A stretch of 64,000 nt of DNA from Clostridia bacterium (GTDB taxonomy: Bacteria; Bacillota; Clostridia; Oscillospirales; CAG-272), in contig JAFYOX010000103.1 of assembly GCA_017547755.1 (NCBI GenBank), positions 1 through 64,000 on the forward strand. Direction: 5' to 3'. The translations under genes were made by a program, and so were the position numbers. The number at the start of each line of letters is the position of its first letter. Within the stretch, counting starts at the first letter, position 1. The notes under the pieces were generated by a model that was given only the letters and a program-made list of their open reading frames with translations, ran no database searches and was not told the DNA's origin. Below are positions 1 through 7,553 of this stretch, piece after piece.

Positions 1-68
1 ACAATAGGGCTCGAACCTATGACCCTCTGCTTGTAAGGCAGATGCTCTCCCAACTGAGCTATGCTTCC
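1..68 (-). tRNA. tRNA-Val (anticodon TAC), 3' end cut by window edge
   Basis: Read on the minus strand, this is a 7-base acceptor half GGAAGCA, a D arm GCTC/GAGC with an AGTTGGGA loop, an anticodon arm TCTGC-CTTACAA-GCAGA with anticodon TAC, and a T arm with TTCGAGC. The last bases of the acceptor stem and any CCA lie off the start of the window. A consensus promoter sits about 95 bases upstream (162-190), so transcription enters from the right. Confidence 0.93.
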
Positions 69-128
69 GTTGAATCTGCTTTGCAGATTCTGGAGTTTGC
101 TTCGCAACCTCCGCTCTGCTTTGCTTTT
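69..128 (-). repeat. Short tandem hairpins in the tRNA leader
   Basis: Two small palindromes lie between the tRNA promoter and the tRNA 5' end: 73-91 (GAATCTGC-TTT-GCAGATTC) and about 93-113 (GGAG-TTTGC-TTC-GCAA-CCTCC). Both have a TGC..GCA core, and a third related TGCTTTGC motif follows. They look like a short interspersed palindrome family or tRNA-processing hairpins; the role is unknown. Confidence 0.45.
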
Positions 129-161
129 TTGTCTTTCAGGTTTCCCCTGCCGACGGATGAT

Positions 162-190
162 ATTATATCACAGCCATTCTCGTTTGTCAA
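162..190 (-). promoter_or_regulatory. Sigma-A promoter of the tRNA transcript
   Basis: On the minus strand, -35 TTGACA (190-185) and -10 TATAAT (167-162) are exactly 17 bp apart. It points at the tRNA-Val at 1-68. Confidence 0.85.
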
Positions 191-251
191 TACCTTTTTC
201 AAAGTTTTTTTGATTTTTTTGAAAGTTTTTTTCGGAGACGTTTTGGGGCAG

Positions 252-282
252 AAAAACAGGGCAGTCCGGATGGACTGCCCTG
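252..282 (-). terminator. Rho-independent terminator of the S-layer protein gene
   Basis: A perfect 11-bp stem (257-267 with 272-282, 4-base loop) is followed on the minus strand by a TTTTT run. It lies 15 bases past the stop codon of the upstream gene. Confidence 0.9.
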
Positions 283-296
283 TCGGGAGTTAAGAA

Positions 297-3200
297 TTAT
301 CCAATCATGGGAACGCTGACTTTCTTGTAGGTTACGTCGTCATTTACCAGCTGGAATACGATTTCAACATCACTTCCCGCACCGCTCAGAAGCTTGATCG
401 CTGCGCTCTGCTTGCTGTAATCAAATTCCTTGACGTCACCCTTGGAAACTCTGAAGGAGCCGATTTCGCCGCCGCTCTGACCATCCTTGTACAGATATAC
501 GGTAACATCACCGGAATAATCCGCTTCAAGGGTAATCACATAGTCACGGATATCCACTTTGGTTACACGGATACCGGTCTTGCTGGTCGTGGAATTATCT
601 CCATCATCTTCCGTGGAAGTGTAATCGGACAGATTTACAACCACAGGATTCAGGAAAACTTCATCTCCGTCGGTATCATCGACTGCAACGCAGAGAACGA
701 GATACTTGTATCCGTCATCCGCATCATAAAGTTCTTCGAATTCTTCATTCTTATCACAAGCGTAATTGCCCTTGTCGGAAGAAGAAATGCTGTTATATCT
801 GCTTTCGAAATTTCTGTCCGATACCGAAGGCTTTTCGTCGGTGAAGTAGTAATACAGTCTGCCGTCAATCAGCGCGGTAAAGGATACTTCATTTTCGTCA
901 ACACCGTCTACTCTCAGACCGGTTCCGCTGATATTCGCATCTTCCACTTCCAGAATTACCGGATAGCAGAACTTGCGGTTATCGGAATCACTGTCTTCCG
1001 GCAGGAAGGCGAGAACAAGATACGGATACACTTCAAAATCAACATCATCGTCAATTTCGAAGTAATGCAGGCTTCCGCTGGTCACGTCAACCTGACCGTA
1101 CAGATAACTTCTGCTTACATCATCGTAGAAATCTTCGAATTCGGAACTTGCCACTGCGGAACCGTCTCTGGAGAAGAAATACCATACTTCGCCGTCCGCT
1201 TCCGTCTTGAAGTATACATCATCTCCGTTGACATACGGAGCAATTGCAAATCCGGTATTGGAGGTAGCATCCAGGCTGATTACAACAGGGGTGTATTCAT
1301 TGTCCTGATCGTCAATAAACATCAGTGCCATGTAGGGATAATCCTGTGCGTAGTACTGATTGTATTCGATCGATTCCCAGGAATCGCTTACGCTTACGAT
1401 GTCCTTATAACGATTGGCGAGTCTCTCATATTCCGTCTTGAAGGCTTCAATGGACGGAGCCGCTTCACTCTTGGTGTAGTAATACATCACGTCACCATCG
1501 TCCTCGGTCTTGAAACGAACAGCCTCTTCAACGATTTCCGGACCTTCCCTGAAGCCGGTACGGAAGTCAATATTCAGAGCCACGGGCTGCATCCAGTCAC
1601 CACTGCTGTTCTTGAGTGCAATGATAAGATAAGGATATTCTTCGCTGTTCTCAGGGTTATACTCAAACGTACCCGCCGAATTCTTGGTCACATCAATACG
1701 CTTCGCATATTCCGCACGGTTGTATTCCGCCTTGTAATCTTCCGGTGCGGGGAGGCTGGTGTCTTTCGCATAGTAGTAATACAGTTCGCCGGAAATGCTG
1801 GTCTTGAATTCTACGGTACCGACATTCTTGAGGGCGGGACCGGATACAAAACCGTTGTCACCGGCGGAAACAACAACAGGCGTATAGTAGGAACCTGCTG
1901 CGTTTCTGAGCATCAGGATAACGTAGTTGTAATTCTTGAGATACTTGGTGCTCAGACTGAGACTCTGCGTACGACCGGAAACAATGCCGTCACTGCTTTC
2001 CGCGAGAGCACTGTCAGCCTTCATGTAATTTTCCAGGAATTCCATCTGCGTCATCTTTTCGCCGGACTCGGAGTAGTACCAGTACAGCGTGCCAGCTTCC
2101 GCGGCAACAAACTTGACCGTGGTTGCATCCGCCAGATAAGGAACGGTGGAGAAGCCGGTACCGTCCGTATTGGTGTTCGGGATCAGAACGGGAGCGTACT
2201 TTCTGCCGTCTGCCTGAAGCTGAAGAACCACATATTCGAAGTTCTTGACGGAACCTGCGGAATAGGTCATTTCGGTCGTGCTTTCGCCGGCACTGACGTT
2301 AATCATGCCGTTATAGGAGGCAACGTTGTAATAAGAATCGTAATCTGCGGTCGTAGGAACGCCGGAGCCGTTGGTATAATAGTAGTATACCTTGCCGTCA
2401 ACTTCCGGGAAGAGATTGAGGTAGTAGTTCGAGCTGTCAGAGGTAACGAACGGCGTCATGGAGAAGGATTCCTGCGCATCGCTGGAGCCCTGATACGGCG
2501 TGCCTCCAAAGGAAGCAGTCAAACCGCTGCCGATCCGGAATTCCGCCGGAACCATGGAGGAGGAGAAACCGGATGCGTTGACATATGCCATGCCGATTCT
2601 GCCGTTGCCGGTCACGCTGGAATTGCCTGCAGAATATCCGACGTCAAGCACGTCAACAAAAATACCGGAATATACGCCGAGCGCCGTCTTGCTGTATAAG
2701 GTGATATTCTTCACTTCGGTGCCGTTGAGAAGAGAGAGCTTACAGCCGTTGGAAACGATAACATTGTTGATCTTGCAGTCATCCAGGCTGACATCGGCGG
2801 TACCGCGGATGTAAAGAGTATCGGCAGAGCAGCCGGTAAGGGCAACGGTGCCGGAGTTCGCGCCTTCGCTGATGATCACACGGCCGTCAAGCTTGATGCC
2901 GTTGAGGATCACGCCGCCGCGGGTGATTACGTTGTTGGTGGCAGCCGCATTCTTGTCACGGGAATATGCGTTGAGGTTGAAGATACAGCCTGCCGCACGG
3001 TAGAGGATCGTAAGTGCTTCCGCACGGGTAAGGGTGCTCTTCGGCTTGAAGACTCTCACGCCGCCTTCCACGGAACCTTCGGTCAGACCTGCGGAAACCG
3101 CGCGGAGGATATAGTCACGGTAGTTTTCGGAAATGGAGCTGTAGTCCGTGAAATAGGAAGTGGAGCCCTGCTCGTTTGCGGGCAGATCGAGGTAACGCAC

Positions 3201-3617
3201 GAGAAGCGTGATCGCTTCTTCACGGGTCAGCTTGCCGTTGGGGTTCGCATAGGTACCGTAATTGAGCAGGTAACCCTGTGCTTCCGCCTTTGCAAAATAG
3301 GGATAGAACCAGTCGGTGGACTTGACGTCGCTGAAATTGATCGACGTCGTTTCGGTCAGGCCGAAGGTTTCATCAAGCATTTTGATGAATTCGGCACGGG
3401 TGACCTGTCCGTCGGGCATAAACTTGTAGGTGCCGTTGGACTGCTGGTATCCGTTGAGGACGCCTTTGTCAACGAGATACGGGATCGATCCGTTGCTCCA
3501 TGCCCAATGTCCGGAAACGTCGGTGAAGGTGACGCCTGCGGCACTGACGACAGTAACAACAGAGCATACCATCAGAACGGCAAGGAACGCGGATAAAATG
3601 CGTCTTGAGAGTTTCAT
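297..3617 (-). CDS. Giant secreted S-layer homology protein with tandem repeat tail
   Basis: A 1106-residue exported surface protein. The start is the ATG at 3617, whose GGAGGTC site lies at 3621-3627; an ATG four codons upstream overlaps that site and is unlikely. A Sec signal peptide (about residues 1-27, ending VVSA) is followed by three SLH modules (about 28-215) with typical FxDV and A-E-F/A motifs that bind secondary wall polymers. Next comes a stretch of short hydrophobic beta-strand repeats (about 225-365) resembling a right-handed beta-helix. The rest holds five or six ~100-residue repeats, each beginning with a strand such as VxFKTxxxGxxYYYY and ending with a FVxLxxxxxxYxPV-like strand. 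The family of these repeats was not recognised. The gene is monocistronic between its own promoter and terminator. A structural or glycan-binding S-layer role is inferred; no catalytic motif is visible. Confidence 0.85.
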   Translation of the reverse strand: MKLSRRILSAFLAVLMVCSVVTVVSAAGVTFTDVSGHWAWSNGSIPYLVDKGVLNGYQQSNGTYKFMPDGQVTRAEFIKMLDETFGLTETTSINFSDVKSTDWFYPYFAKAEAQGYLLNYGTYANPNGKLTREEAITLLVRYLDLPANEQGSTSYFTDYSSISENYRDYILRAVSAGLTEGSVEGGVRVFKPKSTLTRAEALTILYRAAGCIFNLNAYSRDKNAAATNNVITRGGVILNGIKLDGRVIISEGANSGTVALTGCSADTLYIRGTADVSLDDCKINNVIVSNGCKLSLLNGTEVKNITLYSKTALGVYSGIFVDVLDVGYSAGNSSVTGNGRIGMAYVNASGFSSSMVPAEFRIGSGLTASFGGTPYQGSSDAQESFSMTPFVTSDSSNYYLNLFPEVDGKVYYYYTNGSGVPTTADYDSYYNVASYNGMINVSAGESTTEMTYSAGSVKNFEYVVLQLQADGRKYAPVLIPNTNTDGTGFSTVPYLADATTVKFVAAEAGTLYWYYSESGEKMTQMEFLENYMKADSALAESSDGIVSGRTQSLSLSTKYLKNYNYVILMLRNAAGSYYTPVVVSAGDNGFVSGPALKNVGTVEFKTSISGELYYYYAKDTSLPAPEDYKAEYNRAEYAKRIDVTKNSAGTFEYNPENSEEYPYLIIALKNSSGDWMQPVALNIDFRTGFREGPEIVEEAVRFKTEDDGDVMYYYTKSEAAPSIEAFKTEYERLANRYKDIVSVSDSWESIEYNQYYAQDYPYMALMFIDDQDNEYTPVVISLDATSNTGFAIAPYVNGDDVYFKTEADGEVWYFFSRDGSAVASSEFEDFYDDVSRSYLYGQVDVTSGSLHYFEIDDDVDFEVYPYLVLAFLPEDSDSDNRKFCYPVILEVEDANISGTGLRVDGVDENEVSFTALIDGRLYYYFTDEKPSVSDRNFESRYNSISSSDKGNYACDKNEEFEELYDADDGYKYLVLCVAVDDTDGDEVFLNPVVVNLSDYTSTEDDGDNSTTSKTGIRVTKVDIRDYVITLEADYSGDVTVYLYKDGQSGGEIGSFRVSKGDVKEFDYSKQSAAIKLLSGAGSDVEIVFQLVNDDVTYKKVSVPMIG

Positions 3618-3981
3618 GTTGACCTCCATAAAATTTTGAATGTCTGTCCGATGTATCCGTGATGGGTTTTCCCGGCAAAACGGGGAATGGATTCAGACGA
3701 TACACAATAATTATACCATACCCGGATGAATTATCAAGAGAAAATTTACATCAATTTTATTATGATATTGTAACATTCTCTGCCGAACCGGCAGCGGTAC
3801 GCAGCGGAAAACACCGTATATTGCCTTAGACGACCGGAAACACGGAAAAGTTCCGGCAAAAAGAAAAATTTTCTGAAATTATTTTCCGAAAAAGTATGGA
3901 ATATGAATTGTTTTAATGATAAAATATACGGGTATAAAAATGTAAACAGATATTTCTTACGATACAGGAAACCGAAAAAAC
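3618..3981. other. Divergent intergenic region between the S-layer gene and marR
   Basis: 364 bases without a gene. It holds the S-layer promoter at 3710-3737 and AT-rich sequence next to the MarR start. A weak plus-strand candidate (TTGTTT 3908-3913, TATAAA 3933-3938, 19-bp spacing) could serve marR. A small hairpin CTGCCG-AAC-CGGCAG lies near 3780. Nothing else stands out. Confidence 0.6.
3710..3737 (-). promoter_or_regulatory. Promoter of the S-layer protein gene
   Basis: Minus strand -35 TTGATA (3737-3732), 16-bp spacer, -10 TATAAT (3715-3710). It leaves an untranslated leader of about 85 bases. Confidence 0.75.
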
Positions 3982-4443
3982 ATGAACAAAAAACAGATCG
4001 ACATCCTCAACGACTATTTTCTCCACAGCGTCCTGCGGCTGATCTCGCAGGAAGAACAGTGCCTGCGCCGCATCTGCTCGCCCGATCTGTCGATCCGGGA
4101 ACTGCACGTCATCGAAGCGGCGGCTTGTCTCCGCGCGCAGTCGCGCAGCACGATGGCGGAAATCGCGCGCTATCTGCACCTTTCCCCGGCATCGCTGACC
4201 ACGGCGGTCAATGTCCTGGTGAAAAAGGGATACCTTGAACGCGAATACTCCGCGGAAGACCGCCGCATGATCCACGTCCGCCTGACCGAAAAAGGCGAAG
4301 CCGCCAACCGGAAGTATCTGGATTTCGTACGGAATATGCTGTACGAAGTCAGCTCCGATCTCGACGAAGATACGGCAGACAAAATGATCGAAACTCTCCT
4401 GCGGCTGAGCGATTATCTCGACCGTGCGCAGGAAGAAGCATGA
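3982..4443 (+). CDS. MarR-family transcriptional regulator
   Basis: A 153-residue winged-helix regulator of normal MarR length. The N-terminal helix (about 1-35) and C-terminal helices (about 110-150) should form the dimer interface. The recognition region (about 58-85) reads MAEIARYLHLSPASLTTAVNV, followed by the wing with the diagnostic DRRMIHVRLTEKG near residues 92-104. It is divergent from the S-layer gene and followed by its own terminator, so it is probably a single-gene unit. MarR proteins usually repress a neighbouring gene and respond to a small ligand; which of the two flanking genes it controls cannot be told from the sequence. The Shine-Dalgarno is weak (acagga). Confidence 0.9.
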   Translation: MNKKQIDILNDYFLHSVLRLISQEEQCLRRICSPDLSIRELHVIEAAACLRAQSRSTMAEIARYLHLSPASLTTAVNVLVKKGYLEREYSAEDRRMIHVRLTEKGEAANRKYLDFVRNMLYEVSSDLDEDTADKMIETLLRLSDYLDRAQEEA

Positions 4444-4460
4444 TTCAAAACGAAAAATCG

Positions 4461-4482
4461 GGACGCGCAGGCGTCCTTTTTT
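4461..4482 (+). terminator. Terminator after marR
   Basis: GGACGC-GCAG-GCGTCC stem followed by TTTTTT, 18 bases past the stop; flanking AAAATCG and CGATTTT bases extend the pairing. Confidence 0.85.
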
Positions 4483-4531
4483 CGATTTTTTTGCATTTTC
4501 CCGCATCTTTCCGCCATTTCAGGCAAAATTA

Positions 4532-4540
4532 TGTTATAAT
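4532..4540 (+). promoter_or_regulatory. Extended -10 promoter of the GH106-like gene
   Basis: TGTTATAAT is a perfect TATAAT (4535-4540) with the TGn extension. No good -35 is visible at the right distance, as is usual for extended -10 promoters. The start codon follows 38 bases downstream, after a cGGAGG site. Confidence 0.7.
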
Positions 4541-4578
4541 AGCGGTAACTTATTTTTCATTCTCCCGGAGGTATTCCT

Positions 4579-7146
4579 ATGTACAACCGTCTCAATGACG
4601 TGCTGACCGGAAACGAAGCCAACTATATGCTTCCCTTCTACTGGCAGCACGGCGACCACACCGACACCATCCCCGAAGAAGTCGAACGCATTTATCAGAG
4701 CGGATGCCGTGCCCTCTGCGTGGAATCCCGTCCGCACCGCGATTTCTGCGGCGACGGCTGGTGGCGCGACATGGACATCATCCTTGCGGAATCCGAAAAG
4801 CGCGGGATGAAGGTCTGGATCCTCGACGACGACCACTTCCCCACCGGTCACGCGGTCGGTCAGATCAAAAATCACCCCGAACTGCGCAAATGGCAGCTCG
4901 TTGAACGCCATGTGGACGTGATGGGTCCTCTCACCGACGCGCTCCTGACCGCCGATTCCGTGAACGACGACCACATCCTGCTCGGCGCATACGCCTATCC
5001 GCGCACCGGCGACGGCGAAGACTGCCGTCCCGAACCGATCACGCTGACGGACAGCGTGTCCGGCAATTTCCTGCAGTTCTCCGTTCCCGCAGGATGCTGG
5101 CGTATCTTCTTCCTCTACAAGTCCCGCAAAGGCACCCGTCAGACCGACTACATCGATATGCTCCGCGAAGAATCCGTCCGCGTACTGGTCGACACGGTCT
5201 ACGAAGCGCACTGGGCACACTACGAAAAGTATTTCGGAAACACCATCGCCGGCTTCTTCTCCGACGAACCCTCTCTCGGCAACGACTGGTACGGTCCGCA
5301 TTCCAACGACTACGGCATGTACAACCGCCGCGTCGGCATGCCCGGCCTTGCACTGCCGTGGAACGACCGCATCACGGCCATGATGACGGAATCCGTCGGC
5401 TATGACGTCTCCGCTTACCTGCCCGCACTGTGGTTCGGTCTCGGCGACGACACCGGACGTCTCCGCCATGCCTATATGGACGCGGTGACAAAGCTCTACC
5501 GCAACTGCTTCACCCGTCAGCTCGGCGACTGGTGCGAAGCACACGGCGTCCAGTACATCGGTCACATCATCGAAGACATGAACGCCCACGCCCGTCTCGG
5601 ATGCAGTGCCGGTCACTACTTCCGTTCCCTGGACGGTCAACATATGAGCGGCATCGACATCGTTCTTCATCAGATCATGCCCGGCATGTCCGACTACATC
5701 CACACCATGAGCGGCTCCGGCAACAACTCGAATCCGGAATTCTTCGATTACGTTCTCGCAAAGCTCGCCGCATCCTTCGCGCACATCGGTCTGCAGACCG
5801 AAGGACGTGCGATGTGCGAAGTCTTCGGTGCGTACGGCTGGGCGGAAGGTACGCCCATGATGAAGTGGCTGCTCGACTATCTTCTCGTGCGCGGCGTGAA
5901 CTATTTCGTTCCGCACGCATTCTCTCCCGCATTCCCCGACCCCGACTGTCCGCCGCATTTCGGCGCGAACGGTGCCGACCCGCAGTTTGAAGGCTTCTCG
6001 AAGCTCATGGTCTACGGCAGCCGTGCGGCGCATCTCCTGTCCGGCGGCGTTCACAAAGCGGACGCGGCCATCCTCTATCACGCCGACGCCGAATGGATGA
6101 ACATGGACGGCGGCGCGATGCTCACGCAGGTTCCCGCAAAGATCCTGTACGACGCACACATCGACTTTGACATTCTTCCCGCCGACTGCTTCGTCGACGG
6201 CAGTGACAGCCGCGTTCACCGCGCGGAAGTGAAGAACGGCCGTCTCTGCGTCGGAAACGAAAGCTATCAGTGCCTGATCGTTCCGGCAGCGGAAGTGCTT
6301 CCCGCAAAGCTCGAAGAAGCGCTCGAGACCCTGAAGGACGACGGCGTCCTGATCTTCCGCATGAAGCCCGACGGAAACGACGATCTCCTCCCGGCGCTGA
6401 ATGTCCTGCTCGACCGCGACATCACCGTGGACGGAAACTTCCCGAAGCTGCGCTGCGTCCACTACACGGCAGGCACCGCAGAGATCTATATGTTCGCCAA
6501 CGAATCCGTTGCGGACGAAGTTCACACGACCGTAACGCTGGCAGACGCCGCAGAAGCGGACGGATGCGTTCTGCTCGACCTGCTGAACGACGATACCGCC
6601 GTTGTAAAGACATCCTGCGGAAAACTGCAGCTTGATCTGGCTCCCTATCAGTCCGTGATCGCCGTCTTCGACCGCGAAACGATCGGCGTCATGGGTCTGA
6701 ACGAAAAGAAGGCATGGACCTCCGCCGGTACCGCCGACCTGACGTTCCGGATCGAAACCGCGCCGTACACCGACATGACCGCCTACACCGCCTTCGCGGA
6801 CAATGTGAAGTCCGACGCGCTCCCGAACATCACGGATATCCGCCGCGATCCTTCGTTCTCCGGACGCATCCGCTACACCTGCACGTTCGACGCTCCGGAA
6901 GGCGTCGCCGGCATCGATCTCGGCACCGTCGGCCAGACCTCGCATCTCTGGCTCAACGGCACCGATCTTGGTGTGCGCGTCTGCCCGCCGTACCGCTACG
7001 ATCTGACCTCCGCACTCCGCGAAGGCACCAACGAACTGGTGATCGAAGTCTCGAACACCCTCGCCGGCGCTCTCCGCGACTATTTCTCCAGCTACGTGGC
7101 AATCCCCGCATCCGGTCTCACCGGTGCGCCGGAATGGCTGAAATAA
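4579..7146 (+). CDS. GH106-like glycoside hydrolase (alpha-L-rhamnosidase-like)
   Basis: An 855-residue hydrolase without a signal peptide, so probably cytoplasmic. The N-terminal barrel shows a signature seen in GH106 and related proteins: PFYWQHGD near residue 15, an AGCRALCVESRPH-like strand, then VWILDDDHFPTGHAVG near 78-93, which matches the W-x-x-D-E-D-x-x-P-S-G segment of that group. The C-terminal ~130 residues (about 720-855) form a jelly-roll of the type that ends these proteins (YTCTFDAPEG ... LWLNGTDLG ... NELVIEVSNTLAGALRDYF). Removal of rhamnose or a similar deoxysugar from plant polysaccharide is inferred from the fold only; substrate and catalytic residues were not assigned. 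The gene has a GGAGG site at 4567-4571 and is monocistronic with strong signals at both ends. Confidence 0.75.
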   Translation: MYNRLNDVLTGNEANYMLPFYWQHGDHTDTIPEEVERIYQSGCRALCVESRPHRDFCGDGWWRDMDIILAESEKRGMKVWILDDDHFPTGHAVGQIKNHPELRKWQLVERHVDVMGPLTDALLTADSVNDDHILLGAYAYPRTGDGEDCRPEPITLTDSVSGNFLQFSVPAGCWRIFFLYKSRKGTRQTDYIDMLREESVRVLVDTVYEAHWAHYEKYFGNTIAGFFSDEPSLGNDWYGPHSNDYGMYNRRVGMPGLALPWNDRITAMMTESVGYDVSAYLPALWFGLGDDTGRLRHAYMDAVTKLYRNCFTRQLGDWCEAHGVQYIGHIIEDMNAHARLGCSAGHYFRSLDGQHMSGIDIVLHQIMPGMSDYIHTMSGSGNNSNPEFFDYVLAKLAASFAHIGLQTEGRAMCEVFGAYGWAEGTPMMKWLLDYLLVRGVNYFVPHAFSPAFPDPDCPPHFGANGADPQFEGFSKLMVYGSRAAHLLSGGVHKADAAILYHADAEWMNMDGGAMLTQVPAKILYDAHIDFDILPADCFVDGSDSRVHRAEVKNGRLCVGNESYQCLIVPAAEVLPAKLEEALETLKDDGVLIFRMKPDGNDDLLPALNVLLDRDITVDGNFPKLRCVHYTAGTAEIYMFANESVADEVHTTVTLADAAEADGCVLLDLLNDDTAVVKTSCGKLQLDLAPYQSVIAVFDRETIGVMGLNEKKAWTSAGTADLTFRIETAPYTDMTAYTAFADNVKSDALPNITDIRRDPSFSGRIRYTCTFDAPEGVAGIDLGTVGQTSHLWLNGTDLGVRVCPPYRYDLTSALREGTNELVIEVSNTLAGALRDYFSSYVAIPASGLTGAPEWLK

Positions 7147-7160
7147 TCTTCAAAAAGCAC

Positions 7161-7199
7161 GAAAAGAGGACTTTCCACTGCGGAAAGTCCTCTTTTTTT
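7161..7199. terminator. Bidirectional terminator
   Basis: An 11-bp perfect stem GAGGACTTTCC/GGAAAGTCCTC (7166-7176, 7182-7192) has T-runs on both sides. It can end the GH106-like gene on the plus strand and the fucosidase operon on the minus strand. Confidence 0.9.
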
Positions 7200-7213
7200 C
7201 TGCATATTTTTAT

Positions 7214-7552
7214 TTATCCGACGAAATACACGACCGCCGCCGCGATCACGGCAAGGGATACGATCCCCCAGAAGATCGGCGGGAGATAGTTCACGAATCC
7301 GGTGCGTCCGCTTGCCTTCACATCGAGGAACTGCAGGACCGGGATGACGCAGAAGCAGACCGCATACACCGGCAGCAGAACCGACAGGGACAGTACCTTT
7401 GCGTACAGATACAGCATCCCGAGGATCACGCAGACCCCGCACACCGCCATTTCGACCGCACGGTACTTCGTGAACGGACGGACGTTCGGCGAAACGCGGA
7501 AGGTCTCTTCCGGCGGCAGACCCGTTCCGGGCTTTTTTTCTTTTTCACTCAT
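7214..7552 (-). CDS. Small membrane protein of unknown function
   Basis: 112 residues with a polar N-terminus (about 1-30) and three predicted membrane helices: about 33-53, 56-76 and 90-111. No family was recognised. The start codon lies one base after the TGA of the upstream giant protein gene and its GGAGAG site lies inside the end of that gene, so the two are translationally coupled. It is the last gene of the minus-strand operon with the GH95 fucosidase. A role in anchoring or assembling the upstream membrane-bound protein is possible but only inferred from position. Confidence 0.65.
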   Translation of the reverse strand: MSEKEKKPGTGLPPEETFRVSPNVRPFTKYRAVEMAVCGVCVILGMLYLYAKVLSLSVLLPVYAVCFCVIPVLQFLDVKASGRTGFVNYLPPIFWGIVSLAVIAAAVVYFVG

Positions 7553-7553
7553 A

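Noticed and set aside
1065..2699. 544-codon open frame opposite the S-layer gene
   Set aside because: It mirrors the codon pattern of the real gene, starts with no ribosome site and gives no recognisable domain.
4534..6945. 803-codon open frame opposite the GH106-like gene
   Set aside because: GC-rich antisense shadow; the plus strand has promoter, ribosome site, domains and terminator.
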